Assembly (NCBI GenBank): GCA_013036095.1
Contig: JAAXCW010000014.1
Span: 1 to 41,742, forward strand
Direction of reading: 5' to 3'
DNA: 41,742 nt
Source of the DNA: Vulcanimicrobiota bacterium
Lineage (GTDB): Bacteria; Vulcanimicrobiota; Vulcanimicrobiia; Vulcanimicrobiales; Vulcanimicrobiaceae
The notes under the pieces are model-generated. The model saw only the letters and a program-made list of their open reading frames with translations, did not search any database and was not told the origin of the DNA. The position numbers and the translations under genes were made by a program. Positions 8,725 through 17,468 of this stretch are shown piece by piece (position 1 is the first letter of the stretch; each line of letters opens with the position of its first letter).

Positions 8725-8750
8725 GCGCGAGGCCGGAGCGCGCCTCGCGC
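8725..8750. promoter_or_regulatory. Inverted repeat between divergent cmk and radA
   Basis: Arms GCGCGAGGC (8725-8733) and GCCTCGCGC (8742-8750) are perfect reverse complements separated by 8 bases. They fill most of the 53-base space between the cmk ATG and the radA GTG. No T-run follows on either strand, so a terminator is unlikely. An operator shared by the two divergent genes, or a 5' hairpin in one transcript, is more plausible. I see no convincing -10/-35 pair here. Confidence 0.45.
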
Positions 8751-8764
8751 CTAACTGCGCAGAC

Positions 8765-10087
8765 GTGGCAAAGGCGCGGTCCGTGTACTTCTGCTCGGCG
8801 TGCGGTTTTGAATCGCCGCGCTGGCTCGGCCGCTGTCCACAGTGTGAAGCCTGGAACTCTTTTGACGAGCGTCCGATGCGCGTCACGCCGGTCCGGTCGC
8901 GCTCGTCTTCCCGCGCATCGGAGACGGGTGGCCCGATTCCCCTCAGCGAGGTCGATCGCTCCGCGACGACTCGAACCACAACGGGCTTGCACGAATTCGA
9001 TGCCGTCCTCGGCGGCGGCATCGTGCCCGGGAGCGTCACACTGATCGGCGGGCCGCCCGGGGCCGGAAAATCTACATTGCTGCTGCAAATCGCCGCCAAT
9101 CTCGCGGGCAAGAGCGGGCCGGTCGTCTACGTCTGCGGCGAAGAATCGGCAGCACAAGTGCGTTTGCGCGCGGAACGCCTTGCGCTCGGAGAACGCGAAA
9201 TCTTGGTGTATCCCGAGACGAATTTGCGCATCGTCCTCGACGCAATGGAGAAGGTAGCTCCGAGCGCGCTGATTATCGATTCAATTCAAACGGTCTGGCT
9301 GCCCGAAGCGGAGTCCTACGCGGGCAGCGTCACGCAGGTCCGGGATTGCGCGCAGGCCGCGATGGAGTTCTCAAAGCGTACGAGTTGCGCCACGTTCGTC
9401 GTAGGTCACGTTACGAAAGACGGCGCCATCGCAGGGCCGCGGCTACTCGAGCATTTGGTCGACACCGTTCTGTACTTTGAAGGCGACGTCAACAGCGATC
9501 ACCGGATCCTGCGCGCGTATAAAAACCGTTTCGGCAGCATCGACGAGATATGCGTCTTTACGATGCAGGCCGACGGTCTGCACGAAGTCAGTAATCCCTC
9601 CGAGCTCTTTCTTTCAGGACGCCACGGACGTCCCAGCGGTTCGTGCGTCGTCGCGGGCATCGTCGGCTCTCGTCCGGTACTCATCGAAATTCAGGCGCTG
9701 GTCGGCGAAGCGAGCTACGGAACGCCGCGGCGCCTGGCCAACAACGTCGATCAAGGGCGGCTTGCGATGATTATCGCCGTGCTCGAACGACGGGTCGGTT
9801 TGCAGCTGGGCTCGCACGACGTCTACGCATCGGTCGCCGGTGGACTGCGCGTAAACGAACCCGCGGCGGACTTGGGCATCGCGCTCGCAATCGCGTCGTC
9901 GTTTCGCAATCGTCCGCTTCCCGCCGATGCCGCTGCTTTCGGTGAGCTCGGGCTATCCGGCGAAGTGCGCGCCGTCACCGCAGCGGCGCGGCGGATCGCC
10001 GAAGCAAACAAACTCGGCTACCGCACACTTTTCACGCCGCAGAATTGCACCGATGTCGCTCAAGCGATCGAAGCGGCCCTCGCGTGA
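8765..10087 (+). CDS. radA: DNA repair protein RadA (Sms)
   Basis: RadA is a RecA-like, DnaB-type helicase that helps branch migration in recombination. The 440-residue protein has an N-terminal zinc finger (C10, C13, C24, C27), a Walker A GGPPGAGKST at 95-104, the RadA-specific KNRFG motif at 253-257, and a C-terminal Lon-like domain with VAGGLRVNEPAADLGIA and GELGLSGEVRAV. The GTG at 8765 is chosen because VAKARSVYFC aligns with the usual MAKA-type start before the zinc finger. The longer frame upstream is antisense to cmk. It shares a GTGA overlap with the next gene. Confidence 0.96.
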   Translation: MAKARSVYFCSACGFESPRWLGRCPQCEAWNSFDERPMRVTPVRSRSSSRASETGGPIPLSEVDRSATTRTTTGLHEFDAVLGGGIVPGSVTLIGGPPGAGKSTLLLQIAANLAGKSGPVVYVCGEESAAQVRLRAERLALGEREILVYPETNLRIVLDAMEKVAPSALIIDSIQTVWLPEAESYAGSVTQVRDCAQAAMEFSKRTSCATFVVGHVTKDGAIAGPRLLEHLVDTVLYFEGDVNSDHRILRAYKNRFGSIDEICVFTMQADGLHEVSNPSELFLSGRHGRPSGSCVVAGIVGSRPVLIEIQALVGEASYGTPRRLANNVDQGRLAMIIAVLERRVGLQLGSHDVYASVAGGLRVNEPAADLGIALAIASSFRNRPLPADAAAFGELGLSGEVRAVTAAARRIAEANKLGYRTLFTPQNCTDVAQAIEAALA

Positions 10088-10947
10088 GGTGGCTGGAGTG
10101 CGTTCCCAATATCTCCGAAGGCCGCGATCTTGCTACGGTAGCGGCTTGTGCGCAGGCCATCGAAGCGGCGGGTGCGCACGTGGTGCATCAAACGAGCGAT
10201 CCGGTGCACAACCGCAGCGTGCTTACCACGGTCGGGAGCTACGAATCGCTTCGTGACGCGGCCGTCGCATTGGCGGCGGTGAGCGTGGAACGCATCGACC
10301 TGCGCTCGCATAGCGGCGTGCACCCGAGAATCGGCGCGCTCGATGTGCTGCCGTTCATTCCCCTAAGCGGTGCGACGATGGACGATGCCGTCGCGCTCGC
10401 GCGCGAAACCGCCGCCGCCATCTGGCACCGGCTGCGCGTTCCTTCCTTCTTATATGGGGAAGCGGCGAGCACGCCGCTGCGACGAAACCTTGCTGCGGTT
10501 CGTGAGGGCGAGTTCGAAGGCTTGGACGCGCGATTCGGGCTGCCCGAGTGGAGACCGGACTTCGGCGAGGTTTCCAAGCACGCGAGCGCCGGGGCGATCG
10601 CGGTCGGAGCGCGGGACGTTCTCATCGCATTCAACGTCGAACTGGCGACCGGAGATTTGGCCTTGGCCAAACGCATCGCCAAACAACTGCGGGAGCGCGA
10701 CGGTGGATTTCACACGCTCAAAGCTTTGGGTTTGCGGCTGCGCGACGATCTGGTGCAAATCTCCCTGAACGTCACGAACTACCGGGCTACTCCGCTCTAC
10801 CGGATTGTCGAAACGATTCGCGCGATCGCAAGGCAAGCGGGGACGCAGGTCGTGCGCTCTGAACTGATTGGGTGCCTGCCATTTTCGGCTGTCGAAGACA
10901 GCGCCCGCTATTATTTGGAAGCATCTGACTTCGGAGAAAACATGTGA
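10084..10947 (+). CDS. ftcD: Glutamate formiminotransferase (FtcD N-terminal type)
   Basis: This enzyme transfers the formimino group of N-formimino-L-glutamate (the end product of histidine breakdown) to tetrahydrofolate. The 287-residue protein begins VRWLECVPNISEGRD and has RSHSGVHPRIGALDVLPFIPL, where H80 is the expected catalytic His. FLYGEAA and a C-terminal FNVEL...KALG...VQISLNVTNY block follow. It covers the formiminotransferase domain only; no cyclodeaminase domain is present. The GTG at 10084 overlaps the radA stop as GTGA. It is far from the hut operon at 31-37 kb, whose last gene seems to encode an alternative FIGLU deiminase. A 5-formyltetrahydrofolate cyclo-ligase-like side role has been reported for some single-domain relatives and cannot be excluded. 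Confidence 0.88.
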   Translation: MRWLECVPNISEGRDLATVAACAQAIEAAGAHVVHQTSDPVHNRSVLTTVGSYESLRDAAVALAAVSVERIDLRSHSGVHPRIGALDVLPFIPLSGATMDDAVALARETAAAIWHRLRVPSFLYGEAASTPLRRNLAAVREGEFEGLDARFGLPEWRPDFGEVSKHASAGAIAVGARDVLIAFNVELATGDLALAKRIAKQLRERDGGFHTLKALGLRLRDDLVQISLNVTNYRATPLYRIVETIRAIARQAGTQVVRSELIGCLPFSAVEDSARYYLEASDFGENM

Positions 10948-11414
10948 ACGTAGCGCAAAGTCCCTTGCTCACTGCCGAGCAAGTCGAAAACCATCCGCTC
11001 GTCGACGACGTCAACGCCATGCACCGCGAGCAGCTTTCGCCGATCGAACGCACGTGCAAGAAAATTGCCGATGCGACCGGAGCGCCGATCGCCCTAATCT
11101 TGGCAATCATCATTCAGGTGGTATGGGTCGCAACAGGCATGATTATGAAATGGGATCCCTTCCCATTCGTTTTCTTGCTGACGGTTTCAAACATCATTCA
11201 GTTGATCCTGATCTTCGTGATCGCGGTCGCGCAGCGTCAACAAAGTCAACACGACGAGATTCGCGCCGAAGCCGATCACGATTCGATCTCCCGCCTGCTC
11301 TACCACCAGCAACTGCAGGATCAGATTCTTCTGCGCTTGGCGGAACGCAACGGCGTGGACGTTAGCGACCTCGAGTCCACCGTAAGAACGCTCCTTTCGC
11401 CGGCCACCGCCTGA
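10944..11414 (+). CDS. DUF1003-like two-TM membrane protein
   Basis: The 156-residue protein has a soluble N-terminus, two membrane segments (about 47-68 and 74-96) joined by the short WDPFPF turn, and a charged C-terminal tail rich in Gln and Asp with a helical look. W-D-P-F-P-F between the helices and the R-Q-polar block after the second helix match the DUF1003 pattern. The function of that family is not established. The GTG at 10944 overlaps the ftcD stop as GTGA, with a GGAG ribosome-binding site 8 bases upstream. The M16 peptidase begins within its stop codon (TGATG). Confidence 0.8.
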   Translation: MNVAQSPLLTAEQVENHPLVDDVNAMHREQLSPIERTCKKIADATGAPIALILAIIIQVVWVATGMIMKWDPFPFVFLLTVSNIIQLILIFVIAVAQRQQSQHDEIRAEADHDSISRLLYHQQLQDQILLRLAERNGVDVSDLESTVRTLLSPATA

Positions 11415-14104
11415 TGAAATGCGCACCGGTTCTGGTGCTGGCGATCGCGCTGGCCGGTTCCGGCGCGGCGCAAGCGCAAACGAGCCGCGCCGGCATCGGC
11501 GACAGCGGCATCTACCAAACAAAACTTGCCAACGGCCTAAAAGTGATCGTCGTTGAAGATCATGCCGCGCCCGTCGCGCACACGGCGGTGTGGTACCGCT
11601 TCGGTTCGTTGGACGAGGCGCCGGGCAAGACCGGATTGGCGCACGCGCTCGAACACATGATGTTTCGCGGAACGGAGTCGATTTCGGCGGGCGGACTCGA
11701 CGATATCGTCGCACGGCTTGGCGCGGAGATGAACGGCCAAACGGATTACGATTATACTCAGTATGTTTTCGACATGCCGTCGGATCGCGTGGCCGTCGCT
11801 CTGCAGATCGAAGCCGACCGCATGCAACACGCCGCTATCGCGCCGCAAGAATGGGCCATCGAGCGCCGGGCGGTGCTCAACGAACTCGACGGAGACGACA
11901 GCTCGCCGTTCTACAATCTTCTTTCGCGCGTGCGCGCGGCAGCGTATCCCGGATCGCCGGCGGGCAGAACGCCGGCCGGTTTGCGAGCCGACGTCGCGCA
12001 AGCGAGCGCCGCCGACATTCGCCGCTACTACGAAGGCTGGTACGCGCCGGGCAATGCGGCCCTGGTCGTTGCCGGCGACGTACACCACAGCACGATCTTC
12101 GCGCTGGCCACCAAGTATTTCGCGGGCATTCCCGCGCGGGCGGCTCCGGCGCGGGCAGCGGCTCGTCCGCATGCCGCCCAGGGGCAACGGATCGAGGCGG
12201 AGTTTCCGTTTCCGTTTGAAGTCCTCGATCTCGCGTATGCGGTTCCCGGCGATACCGAGCCCGGCGAACCGGCGATCAGCACGCTGGCGTCGCTAATTCC
12301 AAACCAACGCGGTCCCTTCTATCAGGCGCTCGTCGAATCGAACATCGCACTCGACCTTTCCGCAAACGCCGATACGCAATTGCGCGGAGGCCTGATGCAC
12401 GTCTTCGTCATCATGAACGGCGGACACAACGCCGCGGAGGCGGAGAAAGTCTTCCAAAGCGTGATGGATCGCGTCTTGCAGAACGGCTTCGACCCAGAAC
12501 TGGTCGGCGCGGCAAAACGCGCCACGATCGCCGAACGTTCGTTTTCAGCGGACTCCATCGGCGGCTATGGCGACCTGTCCGGCTATACGTATGGCATCGT
12601 CGGCGAACGCAACCGCGACGAGGATATGCGGCTCGCGGCGCTGACCTCCGCGGATTTGCTCAGAACGGCAAGAACCTACTTGGCAAAGCCGACGGTGGTT
12701 GGACACCTCACGCCCAACGAAAAACCGGCCGCCCGGACCTCGCAAAAAACCGGCGCGGCGAATTCCGACAGTTTCGGCGGCCGCATGCCGAGCGGGCCGA
12801 TTGTCGAACCGCCGGCAATCCGCGCCGCCCTTGCGCAAGCCAGCACGGCTCGCAGCAAACTCGAACCTGTGCGGTTCACGCTGGCCAACGGCTTAACGGT
12901 TATCGTTCAGGAGAAACACGACCGGCCAACCATTTACGTGCGCGGCGAGGTCGCTTCATCTCCGGCTTTTGCGCCGTCGGGGGAGGAAGGCATCGCGCGC
13001 CTGGCTTCGGTGATGGCGCCTTTCGGCAGCGAGCATTACGATTTCACGCAGCTCCGGAAAATAACCGACGACATCGGCGCGTCGATCGATCTCGGTCAGT
13101 CGTTTTCGGCTCAAGGATACGCGCAGGACTTCGAAACGCTGCTCGGCGTGCTGGCCGACGGCGAAGAACATCCTGCGTTTCCCGAACACTGGCTCTCTCT
13201 GGAGCGCGGCCAACTCGCCAATACGGTCCAGATGGAAGAGAACGTTTCCGGCAACATGGTGACGCGAGCGTATCTGCAGAGCCTGCTCGCGCCAGGCGAT
13301 CCGTCACTGCGGTTTGCATCGCCGCTTTCCGTGGCAGCCATCACGCGTACAGACTTGCTCGCGTACGCTCAAAAGTATTGGCGCCCCGACCTCACGACGA
13401 TTGCCGTCGTGGGAGACGTTACACCGGCGCGCGCGCGTAAAGCCGTCGAAGCAGCGTTCGGTTCCTGGAGCAACGCCGGTCCGACGCCGGCGGTCACGCT
13501 GCCGGCCATCCCGCCCGCCCATTCAGGTCACGACTACATCGGCACTGATGCCAACCAGGTCTTCATTCAACTGGGGCAGCCCGCGGTCGCGCGCACGAGC
13601 CCCGACTACGATGCCTTCGCATTATTAACGGAAATCATCGGCGGTTCCGGATACTTCGAATCGCGCTTGTGGCAAGAGCTGCGCCAAAAACGCGGCCTGG
13701 TCTACAACGTCTCGAGCGAGATGAAAAGCGATAAGGACCGCGGCGACTTGGAGATCGATCTCAACGCATCGCCGGCCAACGTCGCCCCTTCGATCGCACT
13801 TGTGCGCGAGCAGCTCAGCCGGCTCCGCACGCAGCCGATCTCCGAATCCGAACTCGCCAGCGCCAAACTCAGGTTAGCATCCTCAGCGCTGCTTTCCGAG
13901 TCGTCGGCACGTGGTCAGCTCTCGCAGATTCTAAGCCTCGCTCAGAATGATTTGCCGGGCGATTATTTTGCAACGCTGCAAGCGCGTTACGCGAATATCA
14001 CGCCGGCCGATATTCAGCGCGTCGCGCGCAAGTATTTACAGCCCGATCAGTTGATCCAAATCTACGCCGGACCCATGGGACCGTGGGCCGAGCATGCCAT
14101 CTGA
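11414..14104 (+). CDS. Exported M16 zinc metallopeptidase with two M16 modules
   Basis: The 896-residue protein starts with a signal peptide (MKCAPVLVLAIALAGSGAAQAQ, probable cleavage after AQA). It has two repeated halves, each of an N-terminal M16 domain plus an M16C domain. The first half carries the inverted zinc motif HALEH (H77, E80, H81) followed downstream by the ERRAVLNE helix with the third ligand Glu. The second half begins near residue 480 (FTLANGLTVIVQEKHDRP) and has no HXXEH where it is expected (EEGIARLASVM), so it is probably a non-catalytic partner half. This is the PqqL/pitrilysin-like two-lobed clamshell arrangement. It is likely periplasmic and degrades peptides or misfolded proteins. 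It overlaps the aldehyde dehydrogenase by 11 bases. Confidence 0.93.
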   Translation: MKCAPVLVLAIALAGSGAAQAQTSRAGIGDSGIYQTKLANGLKVIVVEDHAAPVAHTAVWYRFGSLDEAPGKTGLAHALEHMMFRGTESISAGGLDDIVARLGAEMNGQTDYDYTQYVFDMPSDRVAVALQIEADRMQHAAIAPQEWAIERRAVLNELDGDDSSPFYNLLSRVRAAAYPGSPAGRTPAGLRADVAQASAADIRRYYEGWYAPGNAALVVAGDVHHSTIFALATKYFAGIPARAAPARAAARPHAAQGQRIEAEFPFPFEVLDLAYAVPGDTEPGEPAISTLASLIPNQRGPFYQALVESNIALDLSANADTQLRGGLMHVFVIMNGGHNAAEAEKVFQSVMDRVLQNGFDPELVGAAKRATIAERSFSADSIGGYGDLSGYTYGIVGERNRDEDMRLAALTSADLLRTARTYLAKPTVVGHLTPNEKPAARTSQKTGAANSDSFGGRMPSGPIVEPPAIRAALAQASTARSKLEPVRFTLANGLTVIVQEKHDRPTIYVRGEVASSPAFAPSGEEGIARLASVMAPFGSEHYDFTQLRKITDDIGASIDLGQSFSAQGYAQDFETLLGVLADGEEHPAFPEHWLSLERGQLANTVQMEENVSGNMVTRAYLQSLLAPGDPSLRFASPLSVAAITRTDLLAYAQKYWRPDLTTIAVVGDVTPARARKAVEAAFGSWSNAGPTPAVTLPAIPPAHSGHDYIGTDANQVFIQLGQPAVARTSPDYDAFALLTEIIGGSGYFESRLWQELRQKRGLVYNVSSEMKSDKDRGDLEIDLNASPANVAPSIALVREQLSRLRTQPISESELASAKLRLASSALLSESSARGQLSQILSLAQNDLPGDYFATLQARYANITPADIQRVARKYLQPDQLIQIYAGPMGPWAEHAI

Positions 14105-15494
14105 AATCGTAACGGTCGATCCCTCTACGGGAAAGACGCTAGAACGATTTTCGTACATGACCTCCGGCGAAATCGACATGCGCTTGGATGCCGGCGTATC
14201 CGCTTACCGGCAATGGCGCGACAGATCGTTCGGGGATCGCGCGCAACTGCTCCGTGCGATAGCCAACGGCTTACGCGCCCAAATGCAGCCGCTGGCCGAG
14301 GCTGCGGTTCGCGAAATGGGGAAGCCGATCGCTCAGGCGATTGCGGAGGTTAAGAAATGCGCCTGGTCCTGCGAGTATTTTGCCGATCATGCCGGCGAGC
14401 TGCTCGCCGACCGTCCCATCGAGAGTAACGGAACGCGCAGCAGCGTCGCGTTTCGCCCGCTGGGCATCATCTTCGCGATCATGCCTTGGAATTTTCCATA
14501 CTGGCAAGTCTTTCGCGCAGCCGCCCCCGCACTGCTGGCCGGAAACGCGATCCTGTTGAAGCACGCGGATAGCACGACGCGCTGCGCGCTCGAAATCGAA
14601 CGGATCTTCACCGAAGCCGGCGCACCTCGGGGACTGTTTTCAACGCTGCTCATGCAGAACGAAACCGCGGACGAGCGCATCTCCGACGAGCGCATCGCCG
14701 GGGTCACGCTCACGGGAAGCGAGCGCGCCGGCGTCGCGGTTGCATCGGCCGCGGGCGCGGCGCTCAAGAAATGCGTTCTCGAACTCGGCGGATCCGATCC
14801 ATTTATCGTGCTGGGCAACGCAGATGTAGGTTTGGCCGTAGAATTCGCCGTAAAGGCACGCTTTCAAAACAATGGGCAAAGCTGTATCGCCGCTAAACGC
14901 TTCATTGTCGAAGATGGGCTCTACGACCGGTTCGTGCGCGACTTCGCCGAAGCAGCTGCGGCGCAGCGTGTCGGTCATCCGATGGATTCACAAACGCAGC
15001 TGGGCCCGTGCGCGCGTCGCGATTTACGCGATTCGCTAGAACGTCAAGTGACGCAAAGCATTGCCGGCGGTGCCCGCCTCATGACCGGCGGCAAGCCGGT
15101 CGACCGAGACGGTTTTTTCTTCGAACCGACAATTGTGGCCGACGTCGCCGGCGGCATGCCGATGTTCGAAGAAGAGACGTTCGGTCCGGCAGCCGCTGTA
15201 ACGCGGGCGCGCGATGACGAACATGCGATCGAACTCGCCAACGACTCGACCTTCGGGCTAGGGGCCAACATTTGGACGCGCGACGTCGATCGGGCCACGC
15301 GCATGGCCGCGCAAATCGAGGCGGGCATGGTTTTCATCAACGGAATGGTGGCTAGCGACCCACGCTTGCCCTTCGGCGGCGTAAAGCGCAGCGGCTACGG
15401 ACGCGAGCTCTCCGAGTTCGGCATCCATGAATTCGTCAACATCCAAACGTCGTGGGTGGGTCCGGAACGGCGGAATACGGCTCCTTCGGAATAG
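14094..15494 (+). CDS. Aldehyde dehydrogenase, succinate-semialdehyde dehydrogenase-like
   Basis: This 466-residue cytosolic NAD(P)-dependent enzyme oxidises an aldehyde to a carboxylic acid. Catalytic residues are in place: N133 (IMPWNFPYW), E230 (LELGGSDPF) and nucleophile C264 (NNGQSCIAAKR). FEEETFGP and the C-terminal PFGGVKRSGYGRE follow. The short N-terminus (IVTVDPSTGKTLERFSYM) and the NNGQSCIAAKR block resemble the succinate-semialdehyde dehydrogenase group, which converts succinate semialdehyde to succinate. Substrate remains an inference, because no GABA transaminase or related gene is nearby. The ATG overlaps the peptidase gene by 11 bases. It ends 9 bases from the convergent YdeI-like gene. 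Confidence 0.88.
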   Translation: MPSEIVTVDPSTGKTLERFSYMTSGEIDMRLDAGVSAYRQWRDRSFGDRAQLLRAIANGLRAQMQPLAEAAVREMGKPIAQAIAEVKKCAWSCEYFADHAGELLADRPIESNGTRSSVAFRPLGIIFAIMPWNFPYWQVFRAAAPALLAGNAILLKHADSTTRCALEIERIFTEAGAPRGLFSTLLMQNETADERISDERIAGVTLTGSERAGVAVASAAGAALKKCVLELGGSDPFIVLGNADVGLAVEFAVKARFQNNGQSCIAAKRFIVEDGLYDRFVRDFAEAAAAQRVGHPMDSQTQLGPCARRDLRDSLERQVTQSIAGGARLMTGGKPVDRDGFFFEPTIVADVAGGMPMFEEETFGPAAAVTRARDDEHAIELANDSTFGLGANIWTRDVDRATRMAAQIEAGMVFINGMVASDPRLPFGGVKRSGYGRELSEFGIHEFVNIQTSWVGPERRNTAPSE

Positions 15495-15503
15495 GGCGCT
15501 TCA

Positions 15504-15920
15504 TTAGGGGCTTCGCTTTCCAGCCGCGAGCATTACACACGCTTTCTCGAGCCGTCGGTTGCGCATCTGCGGTTGTCTGGCTGCGTCTATCCAACTGATA
15601 AATTCCCTACGCGCGCTCGGCGTGAGTTCGCTCCACCGAGCCTTCGCCTTCGGCGCAGCCTTGAGAGCCTTGTAAAGACTGAACGGTACTATCGCATAGC
15701 AGCAAGGCCGTCGCTTTCCGGCCGCAAGCATGGAGCAGGCGCGTTCGATCCGGCGCCTGCGCGTCTCCGCTTGTTTGGCTGAGACAATCCAACTCATAAA
15801 GTCCCGGCGTGCGATCGGCGTGAGATCGCGCCATTCTGCCTTCGCCTTCGGTGCAGCCGCGAGAGCTTTGCGAAGATCCGCCGGTACGGGGGGCTCTGAT
15901 TCTTTTTTAGCCCCCTTCAT
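15504..15920 (-). CDS. Tandem YdeI/OmdA-like protein
   Basis: The 138-residue protein consists of a short Lys-rich start and two copies of a roughly 60-residue module. Each copy runs LxKALxAAPKAKAxWxxLTPxARRxFxSWI, then an Arg-rich helix and MLAAGKR. This is the pattern of the C-terminal helical region of the YdeI/OmpD-associated (OmdA) family, often annotated as bacteriocin-protection proteins. The function is not firmly established. The two copies are still similar in DNA, pointing to an internal duplication. The ATG at 15920 overlaps the stop of the upstream oxidoreductase gene (ATGA). A longer upstream frame is rejected as its shadow. The usual N-terminal domain of YdeI is absent. Confidence 0.72.
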   Translation of the reverse strand: MKGAKKESEPPVPADLRKALAAAPKAKAEWRDLTPIARRDFMSWIVSAKQAETRRRRIERACSMLAAGKRRPCCYAIVPFSLYKALKAAPKAKARWSELTPSARREFISWIDAARQPQMRNRRLEKACVMLAAGKRSP

Positions 15921-16561
15921 TTTCCGAGCATCTTGAACGCATGGTTCCACGACCCGGTACGAATTCCGTAATGCACCCAAACGATGCACATCGGCTCGAG
16001 ATATCGCGACTCCTCAATTCCGCCCAGATCGGAAACCGCGCCTTGCCATCCTAGCGATTCGATCAGTTGCGTCACCGTTTTCTTAGCACTGTCGTCATTG
16101 CCCGCGATAAACATCGTCGGAGGTCCGTCCGGCAACTTCGGATCCACCATGAAATGATTGCCGATGATATTGAACGCTTTGACGACTTTGGCGCCGGGCA
16201 GCCAGCGCTGCACCTCCTCGCCGGCGGAGTTGTCGAAGCCGATAGAAAGCTCGGGCAACTTGCCTTCTTCGAACTTCAGCGGATTCGTGCAATCGATAAC
16301 GGGCTTTCCAGCGAAATTCACCGTGTCCGCGAGTTCGAGCGCATGCTTCGTTCCGGCGAACAGCGTCGCAATCACGACGATCTCGCCGAACTTTGCGGCT
16401 TCCTCAAACGTGCCGCTGCGAACACGGCCGTTCTGCTCGACGACAAACTCTTGGAGTTTCTCGGGCTCGCGCGAGCTTATCACGACCTCGTGATTGCGGG
16501 AGGCGAACCCGCGCGCCAGCGCCTTTCCCACATCACCGCTTCCCAGAATTCCAATTTTCAT
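15917..16561 (-). CDS. NAD(P)-binding oxidoreductase of the F420-dependent NADP reductase-like family (COG2085)
   Basis: The 214-residue Rossmann protein begins [35 protein letters not shown], with GxGxxG in residues 7-12 and SSR at the end of strand 2, a pattern compatible with NADPH. IDCTNPL and KAFNIIG are typical of the family, as is the C-terminal YLEPMCIVWVHYG helix. Relatives include F420-dependent NADP oxidoreductases, but many members have no link to F420, and no F420 biosynthesis gene is in the window. The substrate is unknown. It is coupled to dapD (ATGA at 16558-16561) and to the YdeI-like gene downstream. Confidence 0.82.
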   Translation of the reverse strand: MKIGILGSGDVGKALARGFASRNHEVVISSREPEKLQEFVVEQNGRVRSGTFEEAAKFGEIVVIATLFAGTKHALELADTVNFAGKPVIDCTNPLKFEEGKLPELSIGFDNSAGEEVQRWLPGAKVVKAFNIIGNHFMVDPKLPDGPPTMFIAGNDDSAKKTVTQLIESLGWQGAVSDLGGIEESRYLEPMCIVWVHYGIRTGSWNHAFKMLGK

Positions 16562-17394
16562 ACCGCTACCTCATACTCGCGAAGTGCCGTTTCCAGCGAC
16601 GTCTTGCGGTCGGTTCCTTCGCTGCGCGTACCGATAAGCAGCGCGCACGGTACTCCAAAGCTTCCCGCCGGAAAATCTTTAGGAATCGAACCCGGAATGA
16701 CGACGGCCCGCGACGGGATTCGACCTTTGGCCGTTACAGGCTGGCTGCCGCGCACGTCGACGATTGGAGTACTTGCGGTAATCACGACGCCCGCGCCAAG
16801 AACCGCTTCGCGTTCGACGCGAACCCCTTCAACGATGATGCAGCGCGAGCCGATGAATGCGCCGTCTTCGACGATGACCGGCTGCGCTTGCGGCGGTTCC
16901 AAGACGCCGCCAATGCCGACACCGCCGGAGAGATGCACGTTCTTGCCAATCTGCGCGCACGAGCCGACGGTCGCCCACGTGTCGACCATCGTGCCTTCGT
17001 CCACGTACGCGCCGATGTTCACGAAGCTCGGCATAAGGATGACGTCGCGCCCGAGAAAGCTTCCGTAACGCGCGACGGCCGGCGGCACGCAGCGCACGCC
17101 GATCTTTTTGAAGTTACTCTTGAGCGGCACTTTGTCGTAGAACTGCGGACCGTATCCGATCCACTCGCTTTTCCGGCGCTGGAAATACAAAAGAATCGCC
17201 TGCTTAATCCACGCGTGCGTCAGCCAGTCACCTTGTCCTGAGCGCGTCGAAGGGCCCACGGGTTCGCAGACCCGCAACTCGCCGCGATCGAGCGCTTTGA
17301 TGACGGCGTCGACCGCTTTCCCGGAGCGGCCTCGCGCGCGCCCGGGTTCTGCGGCGATCGCCTCGATTTCGCCCTGGAGTTCCGCCGGATCCAC
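16558..17394 (-). CDS. dapD: 2,3,4,5-tetrahydropyridine-2,6-dicarboxylate N-succinyltransferase
   Basis: DapD uses succinyl-CoA in the lysine/diaminopimelate pathway, which also supplies peptidoglycan. The 278-residue protein has the left-handed beta-helix hexapeptide core, including [32 protein letters not shown] (17030-16935), [13 protein letters not shown] and [14 protein letters not shown]. The N-terminal helical domain is interrupted by [10 protein letters not shown] at about residues 46-56. Relatives such as the E. coli enzyme have only about four residues at this point before W-x-TH. The extra residues come from a palindromic repeat (see repeat at 17231-17254). The gene is divergent from tkt and coupled to a downstream oxidoreductase gene by ATGA. 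The rest of the lysine pathway is not in the window. Confidence 0.95.
   Translation of the reverse strand: MDPAELQGEIEAIAAEPGRARGRSGKAVDAVIKALDRGELRVCEPVGPSTRSGQGDWLTHAWIKQAILLYFQRRKSEWIGYGPQFYDKVPLKSNFKKIGVRCVPPAVARYGSFLGRDVILMPSFVNIGAYVDEGTMVDTWATVGSCAQIGKNVHLSGGVGIGGVLEPPQAQPVIVEDGAFIGSRCIIVEGVRVEREAVLGAGVVITASTPIVDVRGSQPVTAKGRIPSRAVVIPGSIPKDFPAGSFGVPCALLIGTRSEGTDRKTSLETALREYEVAV
17231..17254 (-). repeat. Palindromic repeat unit inserted in dapD
   Basis: On the plus strand this reads CCTTGTCCTGAGCGCGTCGA followed by AGGG. The outer halves CCTTGTC/CCTGAGC and GCGTCGAAGGG are imperfectly complementary, giving the CCTTCGACxxGCTCAGGAC-type dyad that is scattered in many bacterial genomes. It supplies the STRSGQGD residues of DapD and keeps the frame. 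The same core, with an extra palindrome inside it, occurs twice in hutI. Confidence 0.7.
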
Positions 17395-17468
17395 AGCGCC
17401 TCGCTTACGTCGCTCGCTTTACCCGCTCCCGCGAAGGTGGGGGCCGCGAGGGGTACAAAGGGAGCGAA
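17395..17468. promoter_or_regulatory. Divergent dapD-tkt intergenic region
   Basis: These 74 bases must hold the promoters of both dapD (minus) and the pentose phosphate operon (plus). The tkt ribosome-binding site GGGAG (17460-17464) lies inside GGGAGCG (17460-17466), which is the exact reverse complement of CGCTCCC at 17424-17430. A hairpin with a 29-base GC-rich loop could therefore hide it. No clear -10/-35 pair is visible for either gene. Confidence 0.35.
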
